NCBI GenBank assembly: GCA_900550865.1
Contig: URTM01000007.1
Location: 1-64,000, forward strand
DNA from: an uncultured Dorea sp.
GTDB taxonomy: Bacteria; Bacillota; Clostridia; Lachnospirales; Lachnospiraceae
Length of the DNA: 64,000 bases
Reading direction: 5' to 3'
Position 1 is the first letter of the stretch. Every line of letters begins with the position of its first letter. Positions 35,576-44,744 of this stretch are shown here, piece after piece. The notes under the pieces are model-generated. The model saw only the letters and a list, made by a program, of their open reading frames with translations. It had not been told where the DNA came from and ran no database searches. The translations under genes and the position numbers were made by a program.

Positions 35576-36958
35576 TTACAGAAAGATATATTTCAATATG
35601 AATAATACCGCAAGCACATACATTAATGCACTGATCTTCTTTTCTTTCGCTTTACCAGTCATCAGGTTCAGGATCACATAAGAGATAACTCCCATAGAGA
35701 TACCTTCTGAGATGCTGTAGAAGAATGGCATAGCCAGGATACAGATGTAGCATGGCAGTGCTTCTGAAAAGTCATCAAAGTCAATGTGTGTCACATTTGT
35801 CAGCATGTAGAATCCTACTACAATCAATGCCGGTGCTGTTGCAAATGATGGAATTGCAAGGAAGATTGGTGACAGGAACAGCGACAGCCCGAATAAAATG
35901 GCTGTTGTTGCGGAAGTCAGCCCGGTTCTTCCTCCCTCAGATACACCTGATGCACTTTCCACGAACGTCGTAGTCGTCGTTGTTCCAAGAACTGCTCCGA
36001 CGGTTGTTGCAACCGCATCAGCCATCAGTGCCCCTTTGATATTCGGAAGACGTCCTTCCTCATCTAACATACCAGCCTTGGTAGATACACCGATCAACGT
36101 TCCGATCGTATCAAACATATCAACAAATAAAAATGCAAAGATAACAACGATGAAGTTCAGAGAGAATATTCCGCTGAAGTCAAGCTTTCCAAATACCGGC
36201 ATGATGCTTGGAATTGCGAATCCTTTGCTGAAATCCGGGAGCAGGCTGTAGAATCCAATTTCCGGATTCGGTACATAGATACCTGCCATCTGACAGATGA
36301 TTCCGAGAATCCATGTGATCAGGATTCCCCATAAAATATTACCCTTTACATTCTTGATTACCAGAATTCCTGTAATTCCCACACCGATCAATGCAAGAAG
36401 AACCGTGATCCCTACATTATTCATGGATGCTTCCACACCTTTTGCACTGTTATATCCATCAATAGAGAATAACTGCAGAAGTGTAGAACCACCTACTACG
36501 ATATTTGCATTCTGAAGCCCGATAAATGCAATGAACAATCCGATACCGACACTGACCGCAGATTTCAGATTCTTCGGGATTGCATTGAAGATTGCCTCAC
36601 GGATATTTGTAAGTGAAAGCACGATAAAGACAATACCTTCTACAAATACTGCTGTCAGTGCAACTTCCCACTTATACCCCATTCCAAGAACAACAGTATA
36701 TGCAAAGTATGCATTCAGTCCCATTCCCGGTGCCAGTGCGAACGGATAATTCGCGAAGAATGCCATCAGAAATGTACCGATCATTGCCGCCAGTGCTGTC
36801 GATGTAAAAATCGCACCGGAATCCATACCTGTCGCAGACAGGATACTCGGATTGACTGCAAGGATGTACGCCATGGTCATGAACGTGGTAATACCTGCCA
36901 TAACCTCTGTCTTGGCATCGGTTCCGTTCTCACGGAGCTTAAATAATTTTTCCAACAT
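35576..36958 (-). CDS. NCS2 family guanine/hypoxanthine permease
   Basis: A 460-residue purine permease of the AzgA/PbuG branch. It starts MLEKLFKLRENGTDAKTEVMAGITTFMTMAYILAVNPSIL and has GMGLNAYFAYTVV, DMFDTIGTLIGVSTKAGMLDEEGRLPNIKGALMADAVATTVGAVLGTTTTTTFVESASGVSEGGRTGLTS, all conserved in the family. The carrier takes up hypoxanthine, guanine or adenine with protons. Only 50 bases separate it from the gene upstream, which leaves no room for a purine riboswitch. Confidence 0.92.
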   Translation of the reverse strand: MLEKLFKLRENGTDAKTEVMAGITTFMTMAYILAVNPSILSATGMDSGAIFTSTALAAMIGTFLMAFFANYPFALAPGMGLNAYFAYTVVLGMGYKWEVALTAVFVEGIVFIVLSLTNIREAIFNAIPKNLKSAVSVGIGLFIAFIGLQNANIVVGGSTLLQLFSIDGYNSAKGVEASMNNVGITVLLALIGVGITGILVIKNVKGNILWGILITWILGIICQMAGIYVPNPEIGFYSLLPDFSKGFAIPSIMPVFGKLDFSGIFSLNFIVVIFAFLFVDMFDTIGTLIGVSTKAGMLDEEGRLPNIKGALMADAVATTVGAVLGTTTTTTFVESASGVSEGGRTGLTSATTAILFGLSLFLSPIFLAIPSFATAPALIVVGFYMLTNVTHIDFDDFSEALPCYICILAMPFFYSISEGISMGVISYVILNLMTGKAKEKKISALMYVLAVLFILKYIFL

Positions 36959-37008
36959 GTTTCTCTTTTCCTCCTTATACTCTCAAAAAATAAGATAACG
37001 ACTATAAC

Positions 37009-38634
37009 TTACTGTATTTCTCTTATTTTTTTTCTCAAAGCAAGTACCTGATTCGGCGCTACTGACAACTCATCGATTCCCATCTGGATGAAATTCTCTG
37101 TCAGGCTTAAATCAGCCGCCAGATCACCGCACAATGCGATCTTCTTTCCTTCCAGGTGGATATTATTGGCAATAATACGGATCATCTTAAGAAGTGCCGG
37201 ATGATGTGTATTATAAAAACGCTCCAGTCTGCTGTTCGTTCTGTCCATTCCGAGTGTCAGCTGTGTCAGGTCATTCGTTCCGATACTGAAAAAGTCGGCT
37301 TCTCTTGCCAGTTCCCCGCTGATCATAACTGCTGCCGGTGTCTCGATCATAACACCGATCTTAATCTCTTCGTTGAACGGAATCTTCTCATCTTTCAGTT
37401 CCTTCTTTATTTTTTCCAGGATCAGCTTCGCCTGTTTCACTTCCTCTACATCTGTGATCATCGGAAACATGATCGACATATTTCCATATACGGATGCACG
37501 TAAAATCGCACGGAGCTGTGTCTTAAATATCTCATCTTTATCCAGCGATACACGGATTCCTCTGTAGCCGATCTCCGGATTATTTTCTTCTCCGAGATCC
37601 AGACATTCTGCCTGTTTCTCTCCTCCCAGATCTGCCGTACGGATCACAACTTTTTTTGTTCCCATCGCTTCTGCCGCCAAACGGTATACCTGGAACTGCT
37701 GCTCTTCTGTCGGCAATTTGGTTCCATTTTCGATATAGATGAATTCACTGCGGAATAATCCGATTCCGCCGGCGTCGCTTCGCAGTACGTTTTCAATATC
37801 TTCTCTGGTTCCGATATTCGCACATACATCAATCTTCTGACCGCTCTGTGTAATATTCTCTTTTCCTTTCAGACGTTCCAGATTCTGTACCTGTGTGTGA
37901 TTCTCATCCTGCTTCTGCTTCATCTTGGATATCGTCGTGTAATCCGGCTCGATATACACTTTTCCTTCAAATCCGTCGATGATGATCGTCTTGCCTTCGT
38001 ATTCTTTTTTCAGGGATTCTCCCAGTCCGATCACCGATGGGATTCCTTTGGTTCTTGCAAGTACCGCCGTATGTGAATTGATGGTTCCATATCTGGTCAC
38101 AAATCCAAGGATCTTACTCTTGTCAAGCTTTACAGCCTCACTTGGATACAGTTCTCCCGCAGCCAGAATAAACGGCTCGTCCGTCAGCATCTTGTCTTTC
38201 CATGCTCTCGCAAGGATCCGGAGTACTCTTGTCGATACATCCTTTACATCCGCTTCATGTCCCTGAACATAATTCTTATTACTCTTTGAAGCACTTGCCA
38301 GTACATTTTCGATTGCATTCTTTACCGCATATTCCGCATTCAGCTTATGCTCTACAATGATACTCGTGATCTGACGGATGATCTCCTGGTCTTCCAGGAT
38401 CATCTGCTGCATCTCGAAGATCGCTGCATTCGCTTCTCCGACATCTTTGGCTGCCGAATCATACAGGTCACGCAATTCCTGAAGCGCCTTCTGTCTGGCC
38501 TTCTGGAAACGCATCACTTCTTTTTCTACATCTTTGACATAGATCCTGCGGATTTCTTTTGTATCACGCTTATAAAAGGAAAGTCTTCCGATTGCAATTC
38601 CTTCCGATATCTTTTTTCCTGTCAATGTAATCAT
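37009..38634 (-). CDS. ptsI: Phosphoenolpyruvate-protein phosphotransferase (PTS enzyme I)
   Basis: A 541-residue enzyme I: N-terminal domain (1-125), phosphohistidine domain with GTINSHTAVLART (His188), and a C-terminal barrel for phosphoenolpyruvate (LFRSEFIYIENG, SIGTNDLTQ, KIALCGDLAAD with the conserved Cys). It phosphorylates HPr at the start of sugar transport. No HPr or EII gene is nearby. The active-site segment GTINSHTA differs from the common GGRTSHTA, so a paralogue role is possible. Its promoter carries an inverted repeat. Confidence 0.9.
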   Translation of the reverse strand: MITLTGKKISEGIAIGRLSFYKRDTKEIRRIYVKDVEKEVMRFQKARQKALQELRDLYDSAAKDVGEANAAIFEMQQMILEDQEIIRQITSIIVEHKLNAEYAVKNAIENVLASASKSNKNYVQGHEADVKDVSTRVLRILARAWKDKMLTDEPFILAAGELYPSEAVKLDKSKILGFVTRYGTINSHTAVLARTKGIPSVIGLGESLKKEYEGKTIIIDGFEGKVYIEPDYTTISKMKQKQDENHTQVQNLERLKGKENITQSGQKIDVCANIGTREDIENVLRSDAGGIGLFRSEFIYIENGTKLPTEEQQFQVYRLAAEAMGTKKVVIRTADLGGEKQAECLDLGEENNPEIGYRGIRVSLDKDEIFKTQLRAILRASVYGNMSIMFPMITDVEEVKQAKLILEKIKKELKDEKIPFNEEIKIGVMIETPAAVMISGELAREADFFSIGTNDLTQLTLGMDRTNSRLERFYNTHHPALLKMIRIIANNIHLEGKKIALCGDLAADLSLTENFIQMGIDELSVAPNQVLALRKKIREIQ

Positions 38635-38677
38635 ACTTTTTCCAACCTTTTAATCCTTTGTTAGTTTGAACAATATT

Positions 38678-38706
38678 ACTTTACACGTTTGACGTTCATT
38701 CGTCAA
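38678..38706 (-). promoter_or_regulatory. ptsI promoter with inverted repeat
   Basis: Minus strand: -35 TTGACG (38706-38701), 17-bp spacer, -10 TAAAGT (38683-38678). The -35 is half of TTGACG-n6-CGTCAA (38689-38706), an exact inverted repeat, so a dimer would cover the -35. Confidence 0.6.
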
Positions 38707-38753
38707 GTAGATTGATTTTTTGTACAAAAGCACAAAAACATTTCATATATCCA

Positions 38754-38782
38754 TTGACGTATTTATCAATATATGCTAATCT
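38754..38782 (+). promoter_or_regulatory. Promoter of the cold-shock gene
   Basis: -35 TTGACG (38754-38759), 17-bp spacer, -10 TAATCT (38777-38782). The leader is about 60 bases to the start at 38852. Confidence 0.6.
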
Positions 38783-38851
38783 GACAACAGCGCATTTTAT
38801 AGATTCCCTATATAATTGTGCGCTTTAATAAAATTTTATGGAGGTATAATG

Positions 38852-39049
38852 ATGAAAGGTACTGTAAAATGGTTTAACAACCAAAAAGGCTACGGTTTCA
38901 TTTCTGACGCTGAAGGTCATGATGTATTTGTTCATTATTCAGGACTGAACATGGACGGATTCAAGACACTTGAAGAAGGTCAGGAAGTGGAATACGAAGT
39001 TACAGACGGCGCTAAAGGACCACAGGCCGTTAATGTAACACCACTCTAA
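38852..39049 (+). CDS. cspA: Cold-shock protein (CspA family)
   Basis: A 65-residue single cold-shock domain with RNP1 (KGYGFI) and RNP2 (DVFVHYS) motifs, binding single-stranded RNA and DNA. MKGTVKWFNNQKGYGF is the standard start, and GGAGG lies 7 bases before this ATG; an ATG immediately upstream (38849) is too close. Monocistronic, with its own promoter and terminator. Confidence 0.95.
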   Translation: MKGTVKWFNNQKGYGFISDAEGHDVFVHYSGLNMDGFKTLEEGQEVEYEVTDGAKGPQAVNVTPL

Positions 39050-39155
39050 TCATAACGAATCTAAGTTTTTGATGTACCTTTTATATATTAAAATATATCT
39101 ATTTCAGATTTGAATATTTAAAAGTAATACATGACTTAATGAGAGAGATTACGTG

Positions 39156-39190
39156 AAAAAGCCGGATAACAACTGTTACCCGGCTTTTTT
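39156..39190. terminator. Bidirectional terminator after cspA
   Basis: AAAAAGCCGGATAAC pairs with GTTACCCGGCTTTTTT across an AACT loop (one mismatch or wobble). It ends cspA and, in reverse, the convergent sseB-like gene. Confidence 0.9.
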
Positions 39191-39212
39191 CGTATCTGTT
39201 CCTGCTTTATTG

Positions 39213-39959
39213 TTAATTCTGCTCCTGCGGTCTTGTAATATTCAGCTGCAGATCCACACCAAATGGATTGACTACAACTCCCGTCATTCCAGGTCCCATT
39301 GCTTCCGGAACCTTTGCCGCTTCCAACATTCCCATAGAATATCTGGTATCTGCGTTATTATTCTGGAATTTCAGAAATTCCTGAATATCGGTAAATACCG
39401 GCAATAATACCTGTCCGTCATTTTTATTCAATACCGGCATCTTCTTCTCTTCCGTGATCGCAGTAATGAATGTTGCCTTCTGGTAATGTGCCATCAGTTC
39501 TTCCTGAATATCTTTCATATCTTCCGTAATCTTCATTTCCTTCTGCTTACGTGCTTTCTGCATGAAATACATAGCTGTGATCTGGAAGCTTGGATTCTCG
39601 ATTGGTTCCTCACCCGGTTTCTCTTCCGGTCTTCTGACCAGATCCGTAAGCTGAAGCTTGATCTCATCTTCCGTATCTTTTCCAACCCACATGCCGTTCA
39701 CTCCTGCCGGGAATAAACTGCTGTAAAACGGAAGCATATATTTATTCTCAATATTAAATATCTTCAGAGGATTTCCTTCTTTCAGGAATTCCTGTCCGCC
39801 CTTCATGGCCTCCTCTTCGGAGAAGAAGATCAGCACCTGATCATCATACGTCTCCGGATCACATACTACAAAAGGCATTCTGGTACAATCAGACATCAGT
39901 ACATAGATGGCTTCTGATTCCCGCAATTTCTTTAAAATGTTACTCTTATCTACGCTCAT
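39213..39959 (-). CDS. SseB-domain protein
   Basis: A 248-residue soluble protein. The N-terminal 120 residues carry the SseB pattern (IYVLMSDCTRMPFVVCDPETYDDQVLIFFSEEEAMKGGQEF) and the C-terminal half repeats it (KATFITAITEE...LPVFTDIQEFLKF... GVVVNPFGVDLQLN). The family derives from an E. coli enhanced-serine-sensitivity gene; no molecular role is set. It lies 18 bases after the ACT-domain gene. Confidence 0.75.
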   Translation of the reverse strand: MSVDKSNILKKLRESEAIYVLMSDCTRMPFVVCDPETYDDQVLIFFSEEEAMKGGQEFLKEGNPLKIFNIENKYMLPFYSSLFPAGVNGMWVGKDTEDEIKLQLTDLVRRPEEKPGEEPIENPSFQITAMYFMQKARKQKEMKITEDMKDIQEELMAHYQKATFITAITEEKKMPVLNKNDGQVLLPVFTDIQEFLKFQNNNADTRYSMGMLEAAKVPEAMGPGMTGVVVNPFGVDLQLNITRPQEQN

Positions 39960-39977
39960 ATTGTTCCTCTTTCAAGT

Positions 39978-40421
39978 TTATTGATTTGCACGATATGCTT
40001 CGTCCGCACTGTACACATCAAATCCGCTTCCTTTCAGAATATCGATCACTCTTGCCGGATCGTCACTCTTTAATACTGCTGCCGCATCATCCCCATTGGC
40101 AAATGCGTACATGTATTCAATATTCACTTCACCGTCCACGATCTGGTGCATTGCTTTATTCAATGAACCGGTTGCATGTGGTACACGAAGTGCTACTACA
40201 TCTGTCAGCATCGAAGTAATCCCTACTTCTTTTAATGCCAGACGTCCTTTATGCGGATCTGATACGATCATACGAAGCATTCCATAATCAGATGTATCTG
40301 CAAGACTCAGTGCTACGATATTCACATCGCTTTTTGCCAGCACATCTAATACTTCTTCCAGACGTCCTTCTCTGTTTTCCAAAAAAACCGATAACTGTTG
40401 TACGGTATTACTTACGCCCAT
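39978..40421 (-). CDS. Tandem ACT-domain amino-acid-binding protein
   Basis: A 147-residue protein with two ACT domains (about 6-70 and 75-142; first reads QLSVFLENREGRLEEVLDVLAKSDVNIVALSLADTSDYGMLRMIV). Standalone ACT pairs bind amino acids and usually regulate the neighbouring enzyme. It follows paaK by 15 bases at the end of the iorA-iorB-paaK unit, a common arrangement, so it may sense an aromatic amino acid. That ligand is an inference. Confidence 0.85.
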   Translation of the reverse strand: MGVSNTVQQLSVFLENREGRLEEVLDVLAKSDVNIVALSLADTSDYGMLRMIVSDPHKGRLALKEVGITSMLTDVVALRVPHATGSLNKAMHQIVDGEVNIEYMYAFANGDDAAAVLKSDDPARVIDILKGSGFDVYSADEAYRANQ

Positions 40422-40436
40422 GTTATTTCCTCCTGT

Positions 40437-41768
40437 TTATAAACCTCTGTTATCAATGACACGTTTTGCCTTACCTTCACTTCTTTCGATGGTCTTTGGC
40501 TCTACGAGTTTCACTCTTACTGCAACACCGAGTGCCTGTTTTAAGACTGCCGCAACTTTATTCTTTAACTCATCCAGTTTACGGATCTCATCTGAGAAAT
40601 ATTTCTCATCCACTTCTACCATAACGGTCAGCACATCCAGGTTATTCTCACGATCGACAATCATCAGATAATGTGGTGCAACTCCTCCGCCGATAGAAAG
40701 CAGTGCCGTCTCAACCTGAGTTGGGAATACATTGACTCCACGGATAACCTTCATATCATCGGTACGTCCTTTGAACTTGGAGATTCTCGGAAGTGTTCTT
40801 CCACATTCACAGGTAGAATGATCAATGCTTGTAAGGTCTTTGGTTCTGTAACGAAGTAATGGCATACCTTCTTTTGCAAGGGTTGTAAATACCAGTTCTC
40901 CGATCTCGCCGTCTGCGCAAGGACTGTTATCTGCCGGATTCAGTACTTCCGGATAGAAATAGTCTTCATATACGTGCATACCTTTATGATGGATACACTC
41001 TAAAGCCACACCAGGTCCGGTGATCTCACACAGTCCATAGATATCGAAACAGTTTACATTCAGAAGTTCTTCGATCTTCAGACGCATCTCTTCTGTCCAT
41101 GGCTCTGCTCCGTTGATTCCAACCTTCAGCTGAAGTTTATCGACGATTCCCGCCTCATTGGCAGCTTCTGCAAGATACAGTGCATATGACGGTGTACATG
41201 CAAATGCAGTCGCACCAAAGTCTTCCATACACATCAGCTGTCTCTTGGTATTACCTGCCGACATCGGGATAGCCATTGCACCAAGCTTTCTTGCTCCGAA
41301 ATCTAATCCCATACCGCCGGTGAAAAGGCCGTATCCATAGCAGATATGCAGACGGTCCTCTGCTGTAAGTCCTGCCATCGTAAGCCCTCTAGCCACACAT
41401 TCTCCCCATACATCTACGTCTTTCTGTGTATAAGAAGCAAGGGTAAGTTTTCCGGTTGTTCCGGATGTTCCCTGCACTCTGACAATCTTATCCTGTGGAA
41501 CCGCCAGAAGTCCGAATGGATAATTTGCTCTTAAATCTTCTTTTGTCGTAAATGGAAGCTTATTGATATCTTCAATCCCTTTAATATCTCCTGGCTCTAC
41601 TCCCAGATCATCCATTTTCTTACGGTAAAACTCTACATTCTCGTATACATTTTTTACCTGTTTTACCAGACGTGCGCTCTGCAGTGCAGTCATCTCATCT
41701 CTGCTCATACACTCAATCTTCGGATCTCTGATCTGTTCTTTCCAGTCTTTCAGTGCTACTCTTGCCAT
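40437..41768 (-). CDS. paaK: Phenylacetate-CoA ligase
   Basis: A 443-residue adenylate-forming ligase that activates arylacetates (phenylacetate, indoleacetate) with CoA and ATP. Seen: the AMP motif VQGTSGTTGKLTLASYT, the PLRRYRTKDLTSI-like hinge (MPLLRYRTKDLTS), a zinc-site-like CECGRTLPRIS, and the C-terminal lysine RSEGKAKRVIDNRG. The N-terminal LPFTTKEDLRANYPFGLLAVP is typical. It lies after iorB: the arylacetyl-CoA made from aromatic 2-oxoacids by IorAB could be used by this enzyme in the ATP-forming direction. Confidence 0.92.
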   Translation of the reverse strand: MARVALKDWKEQIRDPKIECMSRDEMTALQSARLVKQVKNVYENVEFYRKKMDDLGVEPGDIKGIEDINKLPFTTKEDLRANYPFGLLAVPQDKIVRVQGTSGTTGKLTLASYTQKDVDVWGECVARGLTMAGLTAEDRLHICYGYGLFTGGMGLDFGARKLGAMAIPMSAGNTKRQLMCMEDFGATAFACTPSYALYLAEAANEAGIVDKLQLKVGINGAEPWTEEMRLKIEELLNVNCFDIYGLCEITGPGVALECIHHKGMHVYEDYFYPEVLNPADNSPCADGEIGELVFTTLAKEGMPLLRYRTKDLTSIDHSTCECGRTLPRISKFKGRTDDMKVIRGVNVFPTQVETALLSIGGGVAPHYLMIVDRENNLDVLTVMVEVDEKYFSDEIRKLDELKNKVAAVLKQALGVAVRVKLVEPKTIERSEGKAKRVIDNRGL

Positions 41769-41786
41769 AACCTGTTCTGTACCTCC

Positions 41787-42356
41787 TTATAAATGATAGC
41801 CAACGTCAAATGCTTTTTTATTAATCTCAATGGTTTTCGGAGGAACTGTCTTTTCAATCACTTCGTACCACTGCTCTTTTGTAAAGTCCATATGCTGAGC
41901 CGCTACACCGAGCACGATCAGATTGAACACTCTTGGATTACCGATCTTCTTTGCTTCTTCTGTAGCGTTTACTGTATAGACTTTATGCTCTTCCCCGAGT
42001 GTCTCAATAATATTTTCCGGATACTGTGCTGCCCCGATCACAACCGGCATCGGATCGATCCTCCAGTCATTGATGATCAGTGCACCGTCTTTTTTCAGGA
42101 AATGTGCATATCTGAGTGCTTCCAGACGTTCGAATGCGATGATCACATCTGCCTGTCCCTCTTCTACGATCGGTTCTGCCACTTTATCTCCATATCTGAC
42201 AAATGTTACAACACTTCCGCCGCGCTGGGCCATTCCATGTACTTCGGAAAGTTTTACGTCATATCCGCCGGCAATAGCAAGTCCTCCCAAGATTCTGCTC
42301 GTAAGCAGTGTTCCCTGTCCGCCGACTCCGACGATCATAATATTCTTTGCTGCCAT
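41787..42356 (-). CDS. iorB: Indolepyruvate:ferredoxin oxidoreductase, beta subunit
   Basis: A 189-residue gamma-type domain of 2-oxoacid:ferredoxin oxidoreductases, with IMIVGVGGQGTLLTSRILGGLAIAGGYDVKLSEVHGMAQRGGSVVTFVRYG. It pairs with IorA in oxidising aryl pyruvates to aryl-acetyl-CoA. Its start overlaps the iorA stop at position 42356, which is translational coupling. Length and motif are standard. Confidence 0.95.
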   Translation of the reverse strand: MAAKNIMIVGVGGQGTLLTSRILGGLAIAGGYDVKLSEVHGMAQRGGSVVTFVRYGDKVAEPIVEEGQADVIIAFERLEALRYAHFLKKDGALIINDWRIDPMPVVIGAAQYPENIIETLGEEHKVYTVNATEEAKKIGNPRVFNLIVLGVAAQHMDFTKEQWYEVIEKTVPPKTIEINKKAFDVGYHL

Positions 42357-44104
42357 TATCTGTCACCTTCCTTTACTAACTCAATCGCGTCAAATTTACA
42401 CAGGCTTGCACAAAGTCCGCATCCTGTACACATCGTATCATCGATAGAAACGGTACCGTCTGCATTCTTTGTCATAGCCGGACATCCCGGTTTCATACAC
42501 ATTCCGCATTTTTTGCATTTGTCTGTGTGCGTCTGATACAACGGTTTCTTCGATTTATCCAAAAGAACGCAAGGTGTCTTTGTAATGATCACAGATACTT
42601 CATCTTTTGCGATTTCCTCTTTCACTGCTTTCTCTACTGCCTGGATATCTCTTGCGTTGACTTCTACAACATTCTTCACACCGATCGCGCGGCACAAAGC
42701 AGGAATGTCGATTGCATAGGTCGGATCTCCCTGAAGGGTCTTTCCGGTTGCTGCATGATCCTGATGACCGGTCATACCGGTTGTAGAGTTATCTAAGATG
42801 ATGACTGTTCCGGTTGCCTTGTTGTACATCATATTCATAAGCGAATTGACGCCGGTATGTAAGAATGTAGAATCACCGATCACTGCTACCCAGTTCTTGA
42901 TATATTCTTTTCCTTTTGCTTTTTCCATTCCATGAAGGCTTGAGATACTTGCACCCATACAGATCGTTGTATCCACAACACTAAGTGGTGCAACTGCTCC
43001 CAGTGTATAACATCCGATATCACCTGCTGCATGGATCTTTAACTTATTCAGTACATAGTACACACCTCTGTGTGGACATCCAGGACATAAGATCGGTGGT
43101 CTTCCAGGTGCCTCTGCCGGTTTGCTGATTTCAAGATCCTCTTTCAGAATTGCCTGACGGATCATGTTCGCACTGTATTCTCCCTGTACTGTGAAGATTT
43201 CTTTACCAATTGCCTTGATTCCCCAGGATTTTACCTGTGTCTCAATGACCGGATCCAGTTCTTCTACAATATATAATGTATCTACTTTTGAAGCGAAGTC
43301 CTCGATGAGTTTTCTCGGAAGCGGATTTACCATTCCAAGTTTTAATACAGATGCTTTCGGAAGTGCTTCTTTTACATACTGATAAGGAATTCCACTTGTG
43401 ATCACACCGATCTTTGTATCATTCATCTCCACTCTGTTGATTGGAAGTGTGTTGGCTGCCTCTGCAAGTTCCAGGTTACGTTTTTCGATCTCTACGTGAC
43501 GGAGTTTTGCATTTCCCGGCATCATGACGTTCTTGCGGATATTCTTCTCGTATGGTTTATCTTCGATTTCTTTCCGTTCATTTAATTCTACAAGTCCCTG
43601 TGAATGTGCAAGTCTTGTAGTTGTACGGTATACAAACGGACGGTCAAACTGTTCACTTAAGTCAAATGCGATCTTAATGAATTCTTTTGCCTCTGCACTG
43701 TCTGACGGTTCGATCACCGGAAGCTGTGCCGCACGTGCGACCATTCTGGTGTCCTGTTCGTTCTGAGAGCTGTAAAGTCCCGGATCGTCGGCAACAACGA
43801 TTACAAGTCCTCCGTTCACTCCCATGTAAGATACGGTATATGTAGGGTCTGCTGCCACGTTAAATCCTACATGCTTCATACAGGACATGGCACGTACTCC
43901 TGCTACGGATGCACCGATTGCAACTTCTGTTGCTACTTTTTCATTTGGTGACCATTCGCAGTATAAACTGTCTTTATATTTGACCAGATTCTCACTGATC
44001 TCTGTACTCGGCGTACCAGGATATGCTGCCGATACCTTTACTCCGGCCTCATATGCACCTCTGGCAATCGCCTCGTTTCCAAGCATAATTACTTTTTCTG
44101 ACAT
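42356..44104 (-). CDS. iorA: Indolepyruvate:ferredoxin oxidoreductase, alpha subunit
   Basis: A 582-residue fused subunit. It contains the pyrimidine-binding domain (AYPGTPSTEISENL), the thiamine diphosphate domain (CPGCPHRGVYYVL, GDIGCYTLGAVAPLSVVDTTICMGASI) and two ferredoxin clusters at the C-terminus (CKKCGMCMKPGCPAMTK; CTGCGLCASLCKFDAIE). The complex converts indolepyruvate, phenylpyruvate and hydroxyphenylpyruvate, made from aromatic amino acids, with CoA and oxidised ferredoxin. The start at 44104 fits MSEKVIMLGNEA; the frame continues 66 bases upstream without a family match. Confidence 0.95.
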   Translation of the reverse strand: MSEKVIMLGNEAIARGAYEAGVKVSAAYPGTPSTEISENLVKYKDSLYCEWSPNEKVATEVAIGASVAGVRAMSCMKHVGFNVAADPTYTVSYMGVNGGLVIVVADDPGLYSSQNEQDTRMVARAAQLPVIEPSDSAEAKEFIKIAFDLSEQFDRPFVYRTTTRLAHSQGLVELNERKEIEDKPYEKNIRKNVMMPGNAKLRHVEIEKRNLELAEAANTLPINRVEMNDTKIGVITSGIPYQYVKEALPKASVLKLGMVNPLPRKLIEDFASKVDTLYIVEELDPVIETQVKSWGIKAIGKEIFTVQGEYSANMIRQAILKEDLEISKPAEAPGRPPILCPGCPHRGVYYVLNKLKIHAAGDIGCYTLGAVAPLSVVDTTICMGASISSLHGMEKAKGKEYIKNWVAVIGDSTFLHTGVNSLMNMMYNKATGTVIILDNSTTGMTGHQDHAATGKTLQGDPTYAIDIPALCRAIGVKNVVEVNARDIQAVEKAVKEEIAKDEVSVIITKTPCVLLDKSKKPLYQTHTDKCKKCGMCMKPGCPAMTKNADGTVSIDDTMCTGCGLCASLCKFDAIELVKEGDR

Positions 44105-44158
44105 ACTTCTTTTCCATCCTTTCGTGTAAGCGGCATTCCATTTACGCCACCTTGTAAT

Positions 44159-44192
44159 AGTATAACACAATGCTTTCGCGAGTTAAAGCATT
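44159..44192 (-). promoter_or_regulatory. iorA promoter with perfect inverted repeat
   Basis: Minus strand: -35 TTAACT (44186-44181), 16-bp spacer, -10 TATACT (44164-44159). AATGCTTT (44169-44176) and AAAGCATT (44185-44192) form a perfect 8-bp inverted repeat around 8 bases, overlapping the -35. Confidence 0.6.
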
Positions 44193-44214
44193 AATTTGGC
44201 AGAAACATGGTTTT

Positions 44215-44691
44215 TTATATATGTTTCTTGCAGCTATACTCATTCAGGTCTATACGAATGATTGCTACCGCTTTTTCAAGATTTGGATTTTTCTGGAATT
44301 CATCAAATGTTCTGCCGGTCTGGTGCTTCATGATAACATTCAGGGCCTTTAGCTTTTCTCTTGGATTATCGATAATACTTGCAGTTCCTTTTCCGATGAT
44401 ACTTGCATAGTAATAACTGTACTGACATGCGGTATCTCCTTCCACCAGTTCATGTCTGTAATCAATTTCAACTCCGACATTTGCATTTTTTCTGATCAGA
44501 TCGATCTTTTTTCCTTCTCTTGCACCATGGATATAAAGGATCACTTTTCCTTCTTTCCTTACGTATCCATAGTTCACCGGCACAATATACGGCCCGTTCT
44601 CATCCATGATCCCGATTCTGCACACCTTACATTCATCAAAAATCTGTTGGATTTCTTCCATCTCTGTTACTTCTCTGTCTTTTCTTCTCAT
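44215..44691 (-). CDS. Pyridoxamine 5'-phosphate oxidase-like flavin protein (NimA type)
   Basis: A 158-residue split-barrel flavin-binding protein, beginning MRRKDREVTEMEEIQQIFDECKVCRIGIMDENGPYIVPVNYGY. This is the Nim-like subgroup, whose members bind FMN or haem; in some bacteria they are linked to nitroimidazole resistance, but most are of unknown role. The start at 44691 has GAGG 8 bases upstream. It lies 110 bases upstream of iorA, on the same strand, but the iorA promoter sits between. Confidence 0.82.
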   Translation of the reverse strand: MRRKDREVTEMEEIQQIFDECKVCRIGIMDENGPYIVPVNYGYVRKEGKVILYIHGAREGKKIDLIRKNANVGVEIDYRHELVEGDTACQYSYYYASIIGKGTASIIDNPREKLKALNVIMKHQTGRTFDEFQKNPNLEKAVAIIRIDLNEYSCKKHI

Positions 44692-44744
44692 CTGCATACC
44701 CTCATTTCTGATTTATTCTTTTCCGATTCCTGTCATCATCCGAC

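Noticed and set aside
36959..37008. Purine riboswitch before the NCS2 permease
   Set aside because: The gap is 50 bases and lacks the conserved purine-aptamer loops.
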